Notes under the pieces: generated by a model
What the model saw: only the letters and a program-made list of their open reading frames with translations
Database searches by the model: none
What the model was told of the DNA's origin: nothing
NCBI GenBank assembly: GCA_000961655.1
Contig: LADR01000074.1
Location: 1-64,000, forward strand
From: Desulfatitalea sp. BRH_c12
GTDB taxonomy: Bacteria; Desulfobacterota; Desulfobacteria; Desulfobacterales; Desulfosarcinaceae
DNA: 64,000 nucleotides
Direction of reading: 5' to 3'
Program-made: the position numbers and the translations under genes
In this document: piece by piece, positions 25,254-33,718 of the stretch
How positions within the stretch are numbered: position 1 is the first letter of the stretch
Layout of the letters: each line of letters begins with the position of its first letter

Positions 25254-25564
25254 TTCACGTTCCTTCTATCCGTTCGACCGTGCTGATCACCTGGCCGTCG
25301 TAAACGGTGGTTTGGGTGGGCTGACCGGCACGAATACCTTTTTCGGATCGCGATCAGATCCCGCGACCAGATCGTGCACTTTATCTGTGCGATGATTTTT
25401 CCTTGGGCATTGGTTTCGACGAGATCACAATAAAAGGAGCCGCCGCGTTCGCGGCCCGAGGAAATTTCTGCTTTAACCCAGAAGGTCTTGCCGATGGCTG
25501 GCTGAAGGATTTGCTGAATGCGTTGGGTGACAGCGCTGAGGGCGAAGATCGTGGGGGCAGACAT
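25250..25564 (-). pseudogene. xseA: Exodeoxyribonuclease VII large subunit, internally deleted
   Basis: The first about 77 residues read as the XseA OB-fold (SAVTQRIQQILQPAIGKTFWVKAEIS..., IAQIKCTIWSRDLIAIRKR). Near 25331-25345 the sequence jumps, out of frame, to the expected XseA C-terminus: the next frame reads EKGIRAGQPTQTTVYDGQ and VISTVERIEGT and stops in an overlap with xseB. XseA is normally about 400-450 residues, so roughly 1 kb including the catalytic domain is missing. The remaining ORF of 104 residues ends in nonsense sequence. This is an internal deletion plus frameshift, not two separate genes. Confidence 0.8.
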
Positions 25565-25732
25565 GCTATTCCAATCGAGAGGTCAGTGATTGCCGCGTCA
25601 AGCGCCGGATTCAGGTTCTTGATGTCGCCCTTCAGGGGGGCAACCCCAACTCAAGTCATCTGTCGAATCTAGTTCAGCGGATATTTAATCATGAAATCTT
25701 CCTAATTCAAAATGTTTTTTCTGGGTATCCAC

Positions 25733-25857
25733 CTCGGTCAAGTGAGATACGGGTGTGAGTGGCTGACGGGGCGCACAGACCACTCAGCCGGATCACCTCA
25801 TCCGTGCCAATCCCGAATGCACTTCGCCACTAGTCACTGGAGCGAAATGGATGACCA
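25733..25857. repeat. Repeat family P, near-complete copy with terminal inverted repeats
   Basis: This copy shows both ends: GGTATCCACCTCGGTCAAGT on the left and GGAGCGAAATGGATGACC on the right, imperfect inverted repeats of each other. The core is GTGGCTGACGGGGCG, GACCACTCAGCCGGATCACC and CGTGCCAATCCCGAA. Total about 125 bp, no coding capacity. Confidence 0.8.
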
Positions 25858-25902
25858 ATATGTGTTTTTCGAAATCAGCGCGGATGGAATCCATACAATA
25901 GG

Positions 25903-25929
25903 TCACATATGATCAATGGTCATATGTGA
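25903..25929. promoter_or_regulatory. Perfect 10-bp inverted repeat, operator-like
   Basis: TCACATATGA and TCATATGTGA are perfect inverted repeats separated by 7 nt in a gene-free stretch. The symmetry and spacing fit a dimeric regulator site. The nearest downstream gene is the Lys-rich mini-ORF 250 bp away, so the target is unclear. Confidence 0.35.
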
Positions 25930-26088
25930 TCGCTGGCGATGCCTCTTTCTATCCCGTTTCGCTCCGCTTTAATATCATCTATTTCAATGATATCAAAACA
26001 ATAGAGTTTGCAGCCCGGATAACGTATCGCGGCATGAATATTGATTAGTAAAAAAGGGGCATCACCTTGCCCATTAATAGAATAAACT

Positions 26089-26152
26089 TCATGGCTGACG
26101 TGGCGCGGACTACCCAGCGGATCACCTCGTCAGTGCCGATCCCGAAAGTGGA
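26089..26152. repeat. Repeat family P, partial copy
   Basis: ATGGCTGACGTGGCGCGGAC, CGGATCACCTCGTCAGTGCC and GATCCCGAAAG. It directly precedes the Lys-rich mini-ORF and may contain its promoter. Confidence 0.7.
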
Positions 26153-26178
26153 CGCTAACGAAACCGAAAGAGGCTGAT

Positions 26179-26304
26179 ATGGGCGACAAGAGTAAAAAAG
26201 ATAAAGGCAAACGCGAAGATCATAAAAAAAGCAAAAACACCATAAAGGAGAAAAGGAAGCAAAAAGACGATAGATCGAATGCTATTGCCATAGGTGAAAA
26301 ATAA
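26179..26304 (+). CDS. Lys-rich 41-residue mini-protein
   Basis: A short frame starts MGDKSKKDKGKREDHKKSKN and ends with a second charged half (IKEKRKQKDD, IAIGEK). About 40 percent of residues are Lys or Arg. AGAGG lies 5 nt before the ATG. The strong bias against random composition and the good spacing suggest a real gene; very short basic proteins like this occur widely and could bind nucleic acid, but no family is claimed. Confidence 0.55.
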   Translation: MGDKSKKDKGKREDHKKSKNTIKEKRKQKDDRSNAIAIGEK

Positions 26305-26325
26305 CCGCAAAGAGATGACGGGTAT

Positions 26326-26847
26326 TCAGTAATCCAAGCGGATCGACAGTGCCATATCTTGACCCCCGTAGGAGAAGGCGGCTGCAGAAAAGGCCGGCGG
26401 GCCGAGCGTGGCTTTTGCTTCGTTTGAAAAGCCGTAGCCTTCCTTTGGAACGCCCAACCAGTTGGTGTCAAGCTCGCCATTCATATTCTCATCGTGAATG
26501 ACGCCCAGTGCGTAAGTCCCCGGAGGGATGGCCACAAAATCGCAGCGGGCCTGTGTATCCTGGATTTTCAAGACGATTATATGGGTTGCAAAGCGCATGA
26601 ACGCAAACGGGAAGCCCTCTGGTGATTCAAAAAGCGCACACCCGATGGTTCCGGTGCTGTTTTTAATGTTCAGGATATCGACGTGAATGCCGGGGCATTC
26701 AGGTTCAGACGCGGCGCTGGCGGGAGGGGTCGCAAATACCAGTACTGCGACCAATGCAACGCACCGAACTGCCCAGTGAATGCCCATATGGCGATTCTTG
26801 ATCAGGTGGATCGCCGCATCCTTTTTATCATGCAACGTATCATACAT
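26326..26847 (-). CDS. Secreted DUF2141-domain protein
   Basis: The start is the ATG of MYDTLHDKKD because GGAG lies 7 nt upstream; an internal ATG at 26787 (MGIHWAVRCV) is the alternative. A signal peptide (WAVRCVALVAVLVFATPPASA) follows a long charged n-region. The DUF2141 domain has IHVDILNIKNSTGTIGCALF, GFPFAFMRF, PPGTYALGVIHDENMNGELD and VPKEGYGFSNEA. DUF2141 proteins are small periplasmic beta-sandwich proteins of unknown role. The gene lies 45 bp downstream of the radical SAM gene and may be in the same unit. Confidence 0.85.
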   Translation of the reverse strand: MYDTLHDKKDAAIHLIKNRHMGIHWAVRCVALVAVLVFATPPASAASEPECPGIHVDILNIKNSTGTIGCALFESPEGFPFAFMRFATHIIVLKIQDTQARCDFVAIPPGTYALGVIHDENMNGELDTNWLGVPKEGYGFSNEAKATLGPPAFSAAAFSYGGQDMALSIRLDY

Positions 26848-26891
26848 GTTCTTGCTCCAAACGTCGGCCGACGGCGTATACCGAGCCTCAC

Positions 26892-26950
26892 TTAATCGAG
26901 CGGATGGTGGCGCCGACCACCTGCCCCGATCGCCGGGGTTTGAAAACCCG
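26892..26950. repeat. Repeat family P fragment inside the end of the radical SAM gene
   Basis: GGATGGTGGCGCCGACCACC and GATCGCCGGGGTTTGAAAAC resemble family P cores elsewhere (compare 20797-20830). The reading frame of the radical SAM gene passes through it to its stop. Confidence 0.55.
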
Positions 26951-28457
26951 ATAGTCGAGGCATTACAGGGCGCCGCTGCCCAAGGATATGGATTTCGCAT
27001 ATTCTCCGGTAATGATAGCCGTAGATGGCCAGGGTAACCGCCAAATGCAGCAGCCTGGGCCTGCGAACCAGGGTCCATGTCAACAGATGCCAGTATTGGA
27101 ATCTTTCTTTCCCCAAAATACCCAACCGCAGACAGGCGCGCAGAAACGCCAATGCTTTCTGAAAATCGGCGGGCGTTCTGGCCGCAGGCACCTTGAGTTC
27201 CGCTAAAATGCGTCGGATCCGGCGGTAATACTTACGCGGAGAATAGATCTGCTTCATAATTGCACGATAGCCATCGATCAGTTTGTCCTGGCCCATAGCC
27301 GGTATGATATTGGTCCGGCCATCGACATTGTCGCCGGAAAACTCTCGGCAAACGCGATGTTCTCGCGTAAGGCGTTCAAACAACCGGGTTCCCGGAGGGG
27401 CTTGAAGCATGCCAACCATGGCCGTTACAATGCCGCTTCTCTGAATGAAATCGATCTGGCGTTGAAAGATAGAAGGTGTGTCGCTGTCGAAACCGACGAT
27501 GAAGCCGCCCATGACCTGCAACCCAGCGCGGTGTATTTTGTGGACATCCTGCAGCAGGTCCCGGTTTTTATTGTGCGTCTTGCAGCATTCGGTAAGGCTG
27601 TTCTCATCCGGGGTTTCGATGCCGATAAACACCGAGTCGAATCCGGCTTCGGCCATCATGGCCATGAGTTCGGGGTCATCGGCAAGATTGATCGAGGCTT
27701 CCGTGAAGAACACGCAGCCTTTTTTACCTTTGCGCCATTCAATCAGGGCCGGCAGCAAATGTTCTTTAAGAGTGCGCGTGTTGCCGATAAAATTGTCGTC
27801 CACAAAAAAGATATTGCCTCGCCATCCGGCTTGATAAATGGCATCCAGTTCAGCGATCACCTGCTGGGGTGACTTGGTGCGCGGCTTTCGGCCGAAAAGA
27901 GACGTAATGTTGCAGAAATCGCAGTTGAAAGGGCATCCTCTGGAATACTGTATGTTCATGGATGCATAACGCTGCATGGGAAGCAAATCCCATAAGGGTA
28001 CCGGGGTCGCGTGTATGTCGGGATAAGCGTTGGCTTTGTATATTTTTTTCGGGCATCCGGTTTGCAGATCGGCGGTAAATGCCGGCAGGGTTAGCTCGGC
28101 TTCGCCCAAAATCAGGTGATCCACTTGTGCGAAGGCCTCGGGTTCCGCTGTAAAAAGGGGGCCGCCGGCAACGATGGGCACATGCATGGCTTTACAACGG
28201 TCGATGATGTGCCCTGCCGCTTTGCGTTGCACCGCCATGGCACTGATAAAGACCATGTCCGCCCAGGCCAGATCTTCATCTTTGAGTTCCTCTATGTTTT
28301 CATCGATAAGGTGCTTGGGCCATGCTTCGGGCAAGAGGGCGGCGACGGTAAGCAGGCCAAGTGGCGGGTAGGCCGAACGTTTCTTGATGAAGCGCAGGGC
28401 GTAGGTGAATGACCAGAATGTTTCCGGAAATTCAGGGTAAACCAGCAAAATGTTCAT
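26892..28457 (-). CDS. B12-binding-domain radical SAM protein
   Basis: The 521-residue protein begins with a cobalamin-binding-like Rossmann domain (MNILLVYPEFPETFWSFTYA..., IVAGGPLFTAEPE). It continues with a radical SAM core whose CPFNCDFCN cluster motif (CxxxCxxC) is at about residues 175-183. FVDDNF, FIGIETPDENSL and GGFIVGFDSD are typical of the B12/radical SAM group, and the C-terminal region fits DUF4070. Such enzymes do methyl transfer or other radical chemistry; the substrate is unknown. GGGAGG precedes the ATG. The last about 20 residues (RLSGFQTPAIGAGGRR...) are translated from a family P repeat, so the native stop has been replaced. Confidence 0.88.
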   Translation of the reverse strand: MNILLVYPEFPETFWSFTYALRFIKKRSAYPPLGLLTVAALLPEAWPKHLIDENIEELKDEDLAWADMVFISAMAVQRKAAGHIIDRCKAMHVPIVAGGPLFTAEPEAFAQVDHLILGEAELTLPAFTADLQTGCPKKIYKANAYPDIHATPVPLWDLLPMQRYASMNIQYSRGCPFNCDFCNITSLFGRKPRTKSPQQVIAELDAIYQAGWRGNIFFVDDNFIGNTRTLKEHLLPALIEWRKGKKGCVFFTEASINLADDPELMAMMAEAGFDSVFIGIETPDENSLTECCKTHNKNRDLLQDVHKIHRAGLQVMGGFIVGFDSDTPSIFQRQIDFIQRSGIVTAMVGMLQAPPGTRLFERLTREHRVCREFSGDNVDGRTNIIPAMGQDKLIDGYRAIMKQIYSPRKYYRRIRRILAELKVPAARTPADFQKALAFLRACLRLGILGKERFQYWHLLTWTLVRRPRLLHLAVTLAIYGYHYRRICEIHILGQRRPVMPRLSGFQTPAIGAGGRRHHPLD

Positions 28458-28493
28458 GATGCCTCCCTTCCCACCTTAGGCCGCATGTAATCT

Positions 28494-28560
28494 CATGGCT
28501 GACGTGGCGCGAACCACCCCACCCGGATCGCCGCACTGTGTGCCAATCCGACGGTTGACT
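28494..28560. repeat. Repeat family P copy
   Basis: CATGGCTGACGTGGCGCGAA, CCACCCCACCCGGATCGCC and GTGCCAATCCGACGG, in the divergent gap between the radical SAM and panE-like genes. Confidence 0.7.
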
Positions 28561-28693
28561 TACCAATTTAAGCATTGTAGCTTTCTTGTCTCGGCCGATG
28601 TGACATTTACGATGCGTTTCGAATACTCGGCAACCCAATTAAGTATAACATCGCAGTTGGCGATGATCGATCACTTTCCTCCGGGAGAAGAAG

Positions 28694-29623
28694 ATGACAG
28701 CAATTCGAAATGTGACCATTCTGGGCGCGGGTGCCATGGGGGCGGCCTATGCGGCTATGTTTTCAGAGGCTGGCGATATTGCGGTCTCGTTCGTGGCCGA
28801 GGGCGAACGTTATGACAAGCTCAAGCGGCAGGGGGTGAGTGTTAACGGCCAGCATTATGATGTGGCGATGGTCCGCCCGGATGAGGCGGTGCAACCGGCC
28901 GATCTGATTATGGTTGCCCTGAAACATCACCATCTGGCCGAGTCGCTGCCACTGATCGATGGCTTGGTCGCAGATCATACCACCATCCTGTCAGTGATGA
29001 ACGGGTTGGAGAGCGAGGAGATCATCGGCGCACGGTATGGTATGGAAAAACTGGTGTATGCCATCGCCGTCGGCATCGACGCTGTGCGCGACGGCCTGAA
29101 CTTCACGTATGGAAATCGCGGCAAAATCCTTTTTGGACCCACAGCCGAAACCGCTGGTGACCGGGTGGAACGGCTGGGCGAGGTGCTGACCTGGGCCGGG
29201 ATTCCGAACCAGGTGCCGGAAGATATCAAACGTTTCATGTGGTGGAAATTCATGATCAATGTGGGCATCAACCAAGCCTCGGCCGTGCTGCGCGCGCCAT
29301 ACGGCATTTTTCAGAACTCGCCGGATGCCCGCGCACTGATGGAGATGCTGATGGCCGAAGTCGTGGCGCTCGCACCCAAGTCCGGCATTGTTTTTACCGA
29401 CAAGGATATGGACGAGTGGGGTCGGGTGCTGGCAAGCCTTGCGCCGCACGGAAAGACCTCCATGTTGCAGGATGTCGAAGCGGGCCGCAAAACGGAAGTG
29501 GACATTTTTGCGGGCAAGGTGGTGGCCTTGGGTGAGCAGCATCAGGTGGCCACGCCGGTGAACGCCGCGGTGCTGCACATTATCAAGGTGATTGAACGGC
29601 AAGCGGCTTTACCGGCGTTTTAA
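28694..29623 (+). CDS. panE: 2-dehydropantoate 2-reductase (ketopantoate reductase family)
   Basis: The 309-residue protein has the family's N-terminal NADP-binding fold (VTILGAGAMGAAYAAMF) and ADLIMVALKHHHLAE. The catalytic Lys lies in the C-terminal domain (DIKRFMWWKFMINVGINQAS), with the conserved Asn of NGLESEEIIGARYG. It would reduce ketopantoate to pantoate in coenzyme A synthesis. The family also contains paralogues with other 2-keto acid substrates, so the exact substrate is not certain. GGGAGAAGAAG precedes the ATG. No pan genes are adjacent. Confidence 0.88.
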   Translation: MTAIRNVTILGAGAMGAAYAAMFSEAGDIAVSFVAEGERYDKLKRQGVSVNGQHYDVAMVRPDEAVQPADLIMVALKHHHLAESLPLIDGLVADHTTILSVMNGLESEEIIGARYGMEKLVYAIAVGIDAVRDGLNFTYGNRGKILFGPTAETAGDRVERLGEVLTWAGIPNQVPEDIKRFMWWKFMINVGINQASAVLRAPYGIFQNSPDARALMEMLMAEVVALAPKSGIVFTDKDMDEWGRVLASLAPHGKTSMLQDVEAGRKTEVDIFAGKVVALGEQHQVATPVNAAVLHIIKVIERQAALPAF

Positions 29624-29722
29624 GAGTCACCATCGAAGTATCGTTCAGGTTTATCGACAGTAAGCGACTTGTCTGATCGAAACTGGTTTGAGAAGATTGG
29701 AAAGAGTACCCGGAAAGTGACT

Positions 29723-30313
29723 CTAATTTCCGTATATATAGGCTTTTCCCATCTGTGAGAAAGCGTCCAGGGCCAGCCAGGCCCGCGCCCCGAAGACGAT
29801 ATCGCTGCGCTGCAGCAAGTCGCGCGCCTGTTGCCGGTCCATTAAAAAGATTTCGATATTCTCTGAGTCGGTGTTGTGGTCTGTGCTGGGTATGCCGTCG
29901 ACTTCGGCGAAAACCATGGCGATGGTTTCGTCGGTAATGCCCGCAGAGGTGAAAACAGCGGGACTGTGCCGGTATATCTTGACCAACTCCAGACCGGTCT
30001 CTTCGCGCAATTCTCTGCCGGCCGTGTCCGCAAGCGTTTCGCCGGGGTCCAGAAGCCCTGCTGGAAAACCATACTGATAGTCCCCCACAGGGACGCGGTA
30101 CTCCCTTATCACCACCAGTTTGTCCTCCTGGCGGTGATAGGGGACAATGATTGCCGCATCGGGGCGTTGGTGCTGGCCGGTGATGCACTTGGGCTGGTCG
30201 CCTCGGCTGATCATGTGCCAGCGTTTGACGTTGCCTTTGCGATCCAGATAGGAAACGGCGAAAAGGGTTACAAATTTAATTTTTGCAATAATGGTGGCAT
30301 CGATGATTTTCAT
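29723..30313 (-). CDS. NUDIX hydrolase, ADP-ribose pyrophosphatase-like
   Basis: The 196-residue protein has a complete Nudix box (GLLDPGETLADTAGRELREE, then TGLEL) at about residues 86-110. YRVPVGDYQYGFPAG in front of it is typical of ADP-ribose/nucleotide-sugar pyrophosphatases. DETIAMVFAEVDG and ENIEIFLMD complete the fold. It would hydrolyse ADP-ribose or a similar nucleoside diphosphate derivative in the cytoplasm. Its stop is 100 bp from the convergent panE-like gene, and it lies directly after the helicase gene on the same strand (9 bp gap), suggesting co-transcription. Confidence 0.9.
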   Translation of the reverse strand: MKIIDATIIAKIKFVTLFAVSYLDRKGNVKRWHMISRGDQPKCITGQHQRPDAAIIVPYHRQEDKLVVIREYRVPVGDYQYGFPAGLLDPGETLADTAGRELREETGLELVKIYRHSPAVFTSAGITDETIAMVFAEVDGIPSTDHNTDSENIEIFLMDRQQARDLLQRSDIVFGARAWLALDAFSQMGKAYIYGN

Positions 30314-30322
30314 TAGACCAAG

Positions 30323-32782
30323 TTACTGTGGAGTATGATGTTTGAGGTGGGCCAGGACCAACTTGATTTCGCCAAAGGAGCAGTCATCGCCGAGGGCCGC
30401 TTTCAACTTCTTCATCGATCTGACCTGAAGCTGGGTGATTTTTTTTTCGATCGTGTGGCGCTTTGCATCCGATATGATACCGGTCAAATTTACTTCGCCT
30501 TTTAACACGAAGTATTCCATGTGGCTTTCGATCGTTGCGATCGTCAGTCCCCGCTGAGCGGCGATTTGCGGGATGGTCATTCCGTTCTCGAAATATTCGA
30601 GGCTGACTTTTTTAGTGTCTTCTTTTGCTTTGACATCACTCTCCATGAATGGCGCGATGGCTGCGGTTTCGGGCAGGTCTACCTGATCGATGTTGTGTTT
30701 GCGGCAGTAATCGGAGACGATCGTCGTAAGTGCGTGGCCGTACTTTTCAGCCAGACGTTTGCCGATGCCTTTGATTTTTTTCAGGTCGGCGATGGTGATG
30801 GGCAGCCGCACCGCGATCTGCACCAAGGTCTTTTGGTGCATGACCTGATAATGGGCGAGGCCCTCATCGGCTGCCGTGTGCTTGCGCCATTCACGCAGGG
30901 CCTCGAACAGTTCGGGGTTGGCAACGTCTGCCTTGGCGTAGGTGATGCCTGGGGCTTTGGGTTTTTCCTGACTTGTGTCCATGACCGCAGTTGAAAGCGC
31001 CCGCAGATACCGTCCTGGCGAAAAGCCGTCGCGGCAGGATAGAATCCCGGACAGCTTCATCGCGGTTTCCTCCTTCAGGTGCTTTACGGTGTCGGTGATT
31101 TGCTTGCGAATTTCCTTGTTGTCTGTCTCCAGAGAGAATCTTTCAAGATAGGGGCCAAGCAGCGCCGTGATCTTTTCATTGAAATAGACGGCAGCCTTGG
31201 ACAATCTTTCGCCAATGGCCGCATCGTCGGCCGGCAAAGCCGCGTCGCTGAACATGCCTTGCAGTTGCCGCTTGAACTTTTCACCGATGTCACAAATCTG
31301 CGCCGTGGCGTGTTGACGGATTTCATCACAATCGCCGCCCGTGACCTGAATCACTTCGGCGTTGTTGCGCACAAGCGCTGCCAGACGGCCGAGCAGGCCG
31401 CGCAGTCTCTCGAAGTCGAAACACGTCAGCAAAAGGTGCTGCTGGTAACGGCTTTTGGCTGCCGCAAGCTTTTGCGGCGATGGCGGGTCGGCGGCAGCCT
31501 CCGTCACGAAACGTTGAACGGTGGGGTCGGTCTTCACGGAGGATAAGGTCAGCGGCGAACTGAGTATGATGCCCTCCAAGGTCCGGCAGCGGCTCAAGGC
31601 CACATACACCTGGCCAAAGGCAAAAGCGGCTTGGGCGTCGATGATGGCTTTGTCGAAAGTGAGTCCCTGGCTCTTGTGGATCGTGATGGCCCAGGCCGCT
31701 TTAAGGGGGTACTGGCGGAAAGTGCCGATGTCTTTCTGGGATATCTCGGCGGTTTTCGGGTCGACGGTGTATTCGATGTTTTCCCAGGTGGTCTTGTCGA
31801 CCGTGATCGTGCCTGCTTCTCCCGGGCAACGGACCTCGATGGTATCGGCCGACATCCCGACGATTGCGCCGATCTTGCCGTTGAAGTAGCATTTGTCGGC
31901 CGTCATGTCATTGCGGATGAACATCACCTGGGCCCCGGTTTTCAACTCCAGGGCGGCGGCGGTCGGACAGACGTGTTCGGGAAAATCGCCGTCCACATCG
32001 GCAACGAACCGGCGGCTTTTGCTCGGCAGACTTTTCATTTTGGCATTGTTGATCGCATCGGCGCTGCTGTTGTGTGTGCACAGCGTGATGCAGCCTTCTC
32101 CGTCGCGCGGTGAATAACCCGGGTTGTGACGGGCATTGAGCTGTTTGAGGCTGTCCGGGTCGAGCCTGTTGTCGCGGACGCGGTTGAGCAGTTCAATGAA
32201 GTGTTGATCCGACTGGCGATAGATGTGTTTCAACTCTATGGAAATCAGCTCGGTGCGCCCCAGCGCGGTGCTGCTGAAGAAATAGGGTGAATCGTAGTAA
32301 TCTTGCAGGATCTGCCATTCCTCTTTCTTGACCACGGGCGAGAGTTGGTGCAGGTCGCCGATCATCAGCACCTGCACGCCGCCGAAAGGCAGGTCCGAGC
32401 GGCGGTAGCGTCGCAGGATGCTGTCTACGCCATCGAGCAGGTCGGCCCGCACCATGCTGATTTCGTCGATGACCAGCAGGTCGAGGCTTCGGATGATATT
32501 CGTTTTTTCTTTCCTGATCTTGTGACGGGCGGTAAAGGCTTCGCTGCCGGGAACGAACGGACCGAATGGAATTTGAAAAAAGGAATGCAGGGTCACGCCG
32601 CCGGCATTGATGGCGGCTACACCCGTGGGCGCTGTCACCACCATGCGTTTGTGGGTTTTTTTCTTGATGGCATGCAGAAAGGTGGTCTTACCGGTACCGG
32701 CCTTGCCAGTCAAAAAGATGTTGCAGTGGGTATGCTGGACGAATTCCTCGGCCAACAGGAGATCAGGATTGGGGTTGTCCAT
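30323..32782 (-). CDS. PIF1-like helicase with HRDC-type and helix-turn-helix C-terminus
   Basis: The 819-residue protein starts with a Walker A motif (FLTGKAGTGKTTFLHAI, about residues 19-35). It continues with PIF1-family motifs: APTGVAAINAGGVTLHSFF, LVIDEISMVRADLLDGVD, FGGVQVLMIGDLHQLSPV and, near residue 360, AWAITIHKSQGLTFDKA and YVALSRCRTLEGI. The C-terminal third carries an HRDC-like helical domain (IADLKKIKGIGKRLAEKYG) and a RecQ-type helix-turn-helix (GMTIPQIAAQRGLTIATIESH). It is a likely 5'-3' DNA helicase in replication or repair. The NUDIX gene follows after 9 bp. Confidence 0.92.
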   Translation of the reverse strand: MDNPNPDLLLAEEFVQHTHCNIFLTGKAGTGKTTFLHAIKKKTHKRMVVTAPTGVAAINAGGVTLHSFFQIPFGPFVPGSEAFTARHKIRKEKTNIIRSLDLLVIDEISMVRADLLDGVDSILRRYRRSDLPFGGVQVLMIGDLHQLSPVVKKEEWQILQDYYDSPYFFSSTALGRTELISIELKHIYRQSDQHFIELLNRVRDNRLDPDSLKQLNARHNPGYSPRDGEGCITLCTHNSSADAINNAKMKSLPSKSRRFVADVDGDFPEHVCPTAAALELKTGAQVMFIRNDMTADKCYFNGKIGAIVGMSADTIEVRCPGEAGTITVDKTTWENIEYTVDPKTAEISQKDIGTFRQYPLKAAWAITIHKSQGLTFDKAIIDAQAAFAFGQVYVALSRCRTLEGIILSSPLTLSSVKTDPTVQRFVTEAAADPPSPQKLAAAKSRYQQHLLLTCFDFERLRGLLGRLAALVRNNAEVIQVTGGDCDEIRQHATAQICDIGEKFKRQLQGMFSDAALPADDAAIGERLSKAAVYFNEKITALLGPYLERFSLETDNKEIRKQITDTVKHLKEETAMKLSGILSCRDGFSPGRYLRALSTAVMDTSQEKPKAPGITYAKADVANPELFEALREWRKHTAADEGLAHYQVMHQKTLVQIAVRLPITIADLKKIKGIGKRLAEKYGHALTTIVSDYCRKHNIDQVDLPETAAIAPFMESDVKAKEDTKKVSLEYFENGMTIPQIAAQRGLTIATIESHMEYFVLKGEVNLTGIISDAKRHTIEKKITQLQVRSMKKLKAALGDDCSFGEIKLVLAHLKHHTPQ

Positions 32783-32935
32783 TGGCCTTTTTCCGAATAA
32801 AGCAGTATTGGGTTTGCATGGCCTTGGGCACGGGCACTCCTGATCTGAAAAAAGATAAAACTCTGAAGGATACAGCTCTTGACGCGGGCGAGCATACCGA
32901 AACAGCTATTTTATGTCAATGATCAGCGCGAGACA

Positions 32936-33282
32936 TCCAGCATCTGAAATGTACCTGCTCGCTATTTTGCAAAAAATCCTCATTATTGAAGTAACACAGA
33001 TAGGTAGGGTGGGCATCGCCCACCATTTGTCTTATGTTGATGACGTTTGTGATTGGCCATATTAGCGTTTCATCGCTATGCTCGCTCCGGTGTCTATCCA
33101 ATCGCTTGGGGAATAGCGCGGTGGTGGGCAATGCCCACCTACTTTTGGAGAAGTGTTGCGTGTAATGGAGGGATCCTGTCCGATCTGATATGGTATCGTC
33201 CACCACACAAGGCATCCAGCATCTAAAATGTGCTTGCCTGCTCGCTATTCCGCAAAAAATCATCATTATTGAAATAACACTG
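32936..33282. repeat. Direct repeats of about 60 bp flanking the family M element
   Basis: CATCCAGCATCTGAAATGTA...GCTCGCTATTTTGCAAAAAA...CATTATTGAAGTAACAC (32936-32997) recurs as CATCCAGCATCTAAAATGTG...GCTCGCTATTCCGCAAAAAA...CATTATTGAAATAACAC (about 33209-33281). The family M element lies between them. No gene is supported in 32783-33415. Confidence 0.7.
33004..33142. repeat. Repeat family M element (inverted relative to 14991-15163)
   Basis: It is bounded by GTAGGGTGGGCATCGCCCAC and GGTGGGCAATGCCCACCTAC, with interior CATTTGTCTTATGTTGATG, GTTTCATCGCTATGCTCGCT and CCGGTGTCTATCCAATCGCT. That is the reverse complement of the 15-kb copy at about 80 percent identity by eye. Confidence 0.85.
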
Positions 33283-33415
33283 GTTGCCGACCCCACTTCT
33301 TCCGTACACGGGAAAAGTGTGATTCGGCTGGATGGGCGGCGCCGGCGGGCAGCCGTTCTTTTGGATAATAACACGCGGGCTTCAGGTCCGCATTGCTGCA
33401 AGCACAGGAGGTGCC

Positions 33416-33616
33416 ATGATGCAGGCGAAGCAATTCAAACAGGTATGTGAGTGCAAAAACTGCGGCAACGAAGCCGAGATGGTGGTCACCTGCCAACTGG
33501 AAGACCCTTTGGCCGGGGCGACACCCCATATCGTTGCGGAGGGTGAAGGTGCGACCAAGGGGCACGCCGTCTGTACACACTGTGGGTCCGAGGCCGACAT
33601 CTGGTTGGATGTGTGA
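33416..33616 (+). CDS. Small zinc-ribbon-like protein
   Basis: The start MMQAKQFKQ is set by a near-perfect AGGAGGTGCC before the ATG; a longer frame to 33332 has no such site. The 66-residue protein has CECKNCGNEAEM near the N-terminus and CTHCGSEADIWLDV at the C-terminus. The two CxxC pairs would form one zinc ribbon, and the middle (GEGATKGHAV) is likely a loop. Possible metal- or nucleic-acid-binding protein; no family is recognised. It appears monocistronic. Confidence 0.72.
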   Translation: MMQAKQFKQVCECKNCGNEAEMVVTCQLEDPLAGATPHIVAEGEGATKGHAVCTHCGSEADIWLDV

Positions 33617-33654
33617 TGTTCAGGGCGGCCGGGCAGAATGAAAGACCGATGTCA

Positions 33655-33694
33655 GCCGGTAAGAGGCGCCGCCCAGGGACGGCCTCTTACCGGC
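33655..33694. terminator. Perfect 13-bp hairpin, bidirectional terminator candidate
   Basis: GCCGGTAAGAGGC (33655-33667) pairs exactly with GCCTCTTACCGGC (33682-33694) around a 14-nt loop. It lies between convergent stop codons at 33616 and 33719. Confidence 0.65.
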
Positions 33695-33718
33695 GCCTTG
33701 CGCGTCAATGAGACATCT

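Noticed and set aside
32916-33401. 161-residue minus-strand ORF over the family M copy
   Set aside because: It translates the repeat and its flanks; internal repeats rather than protein structure.
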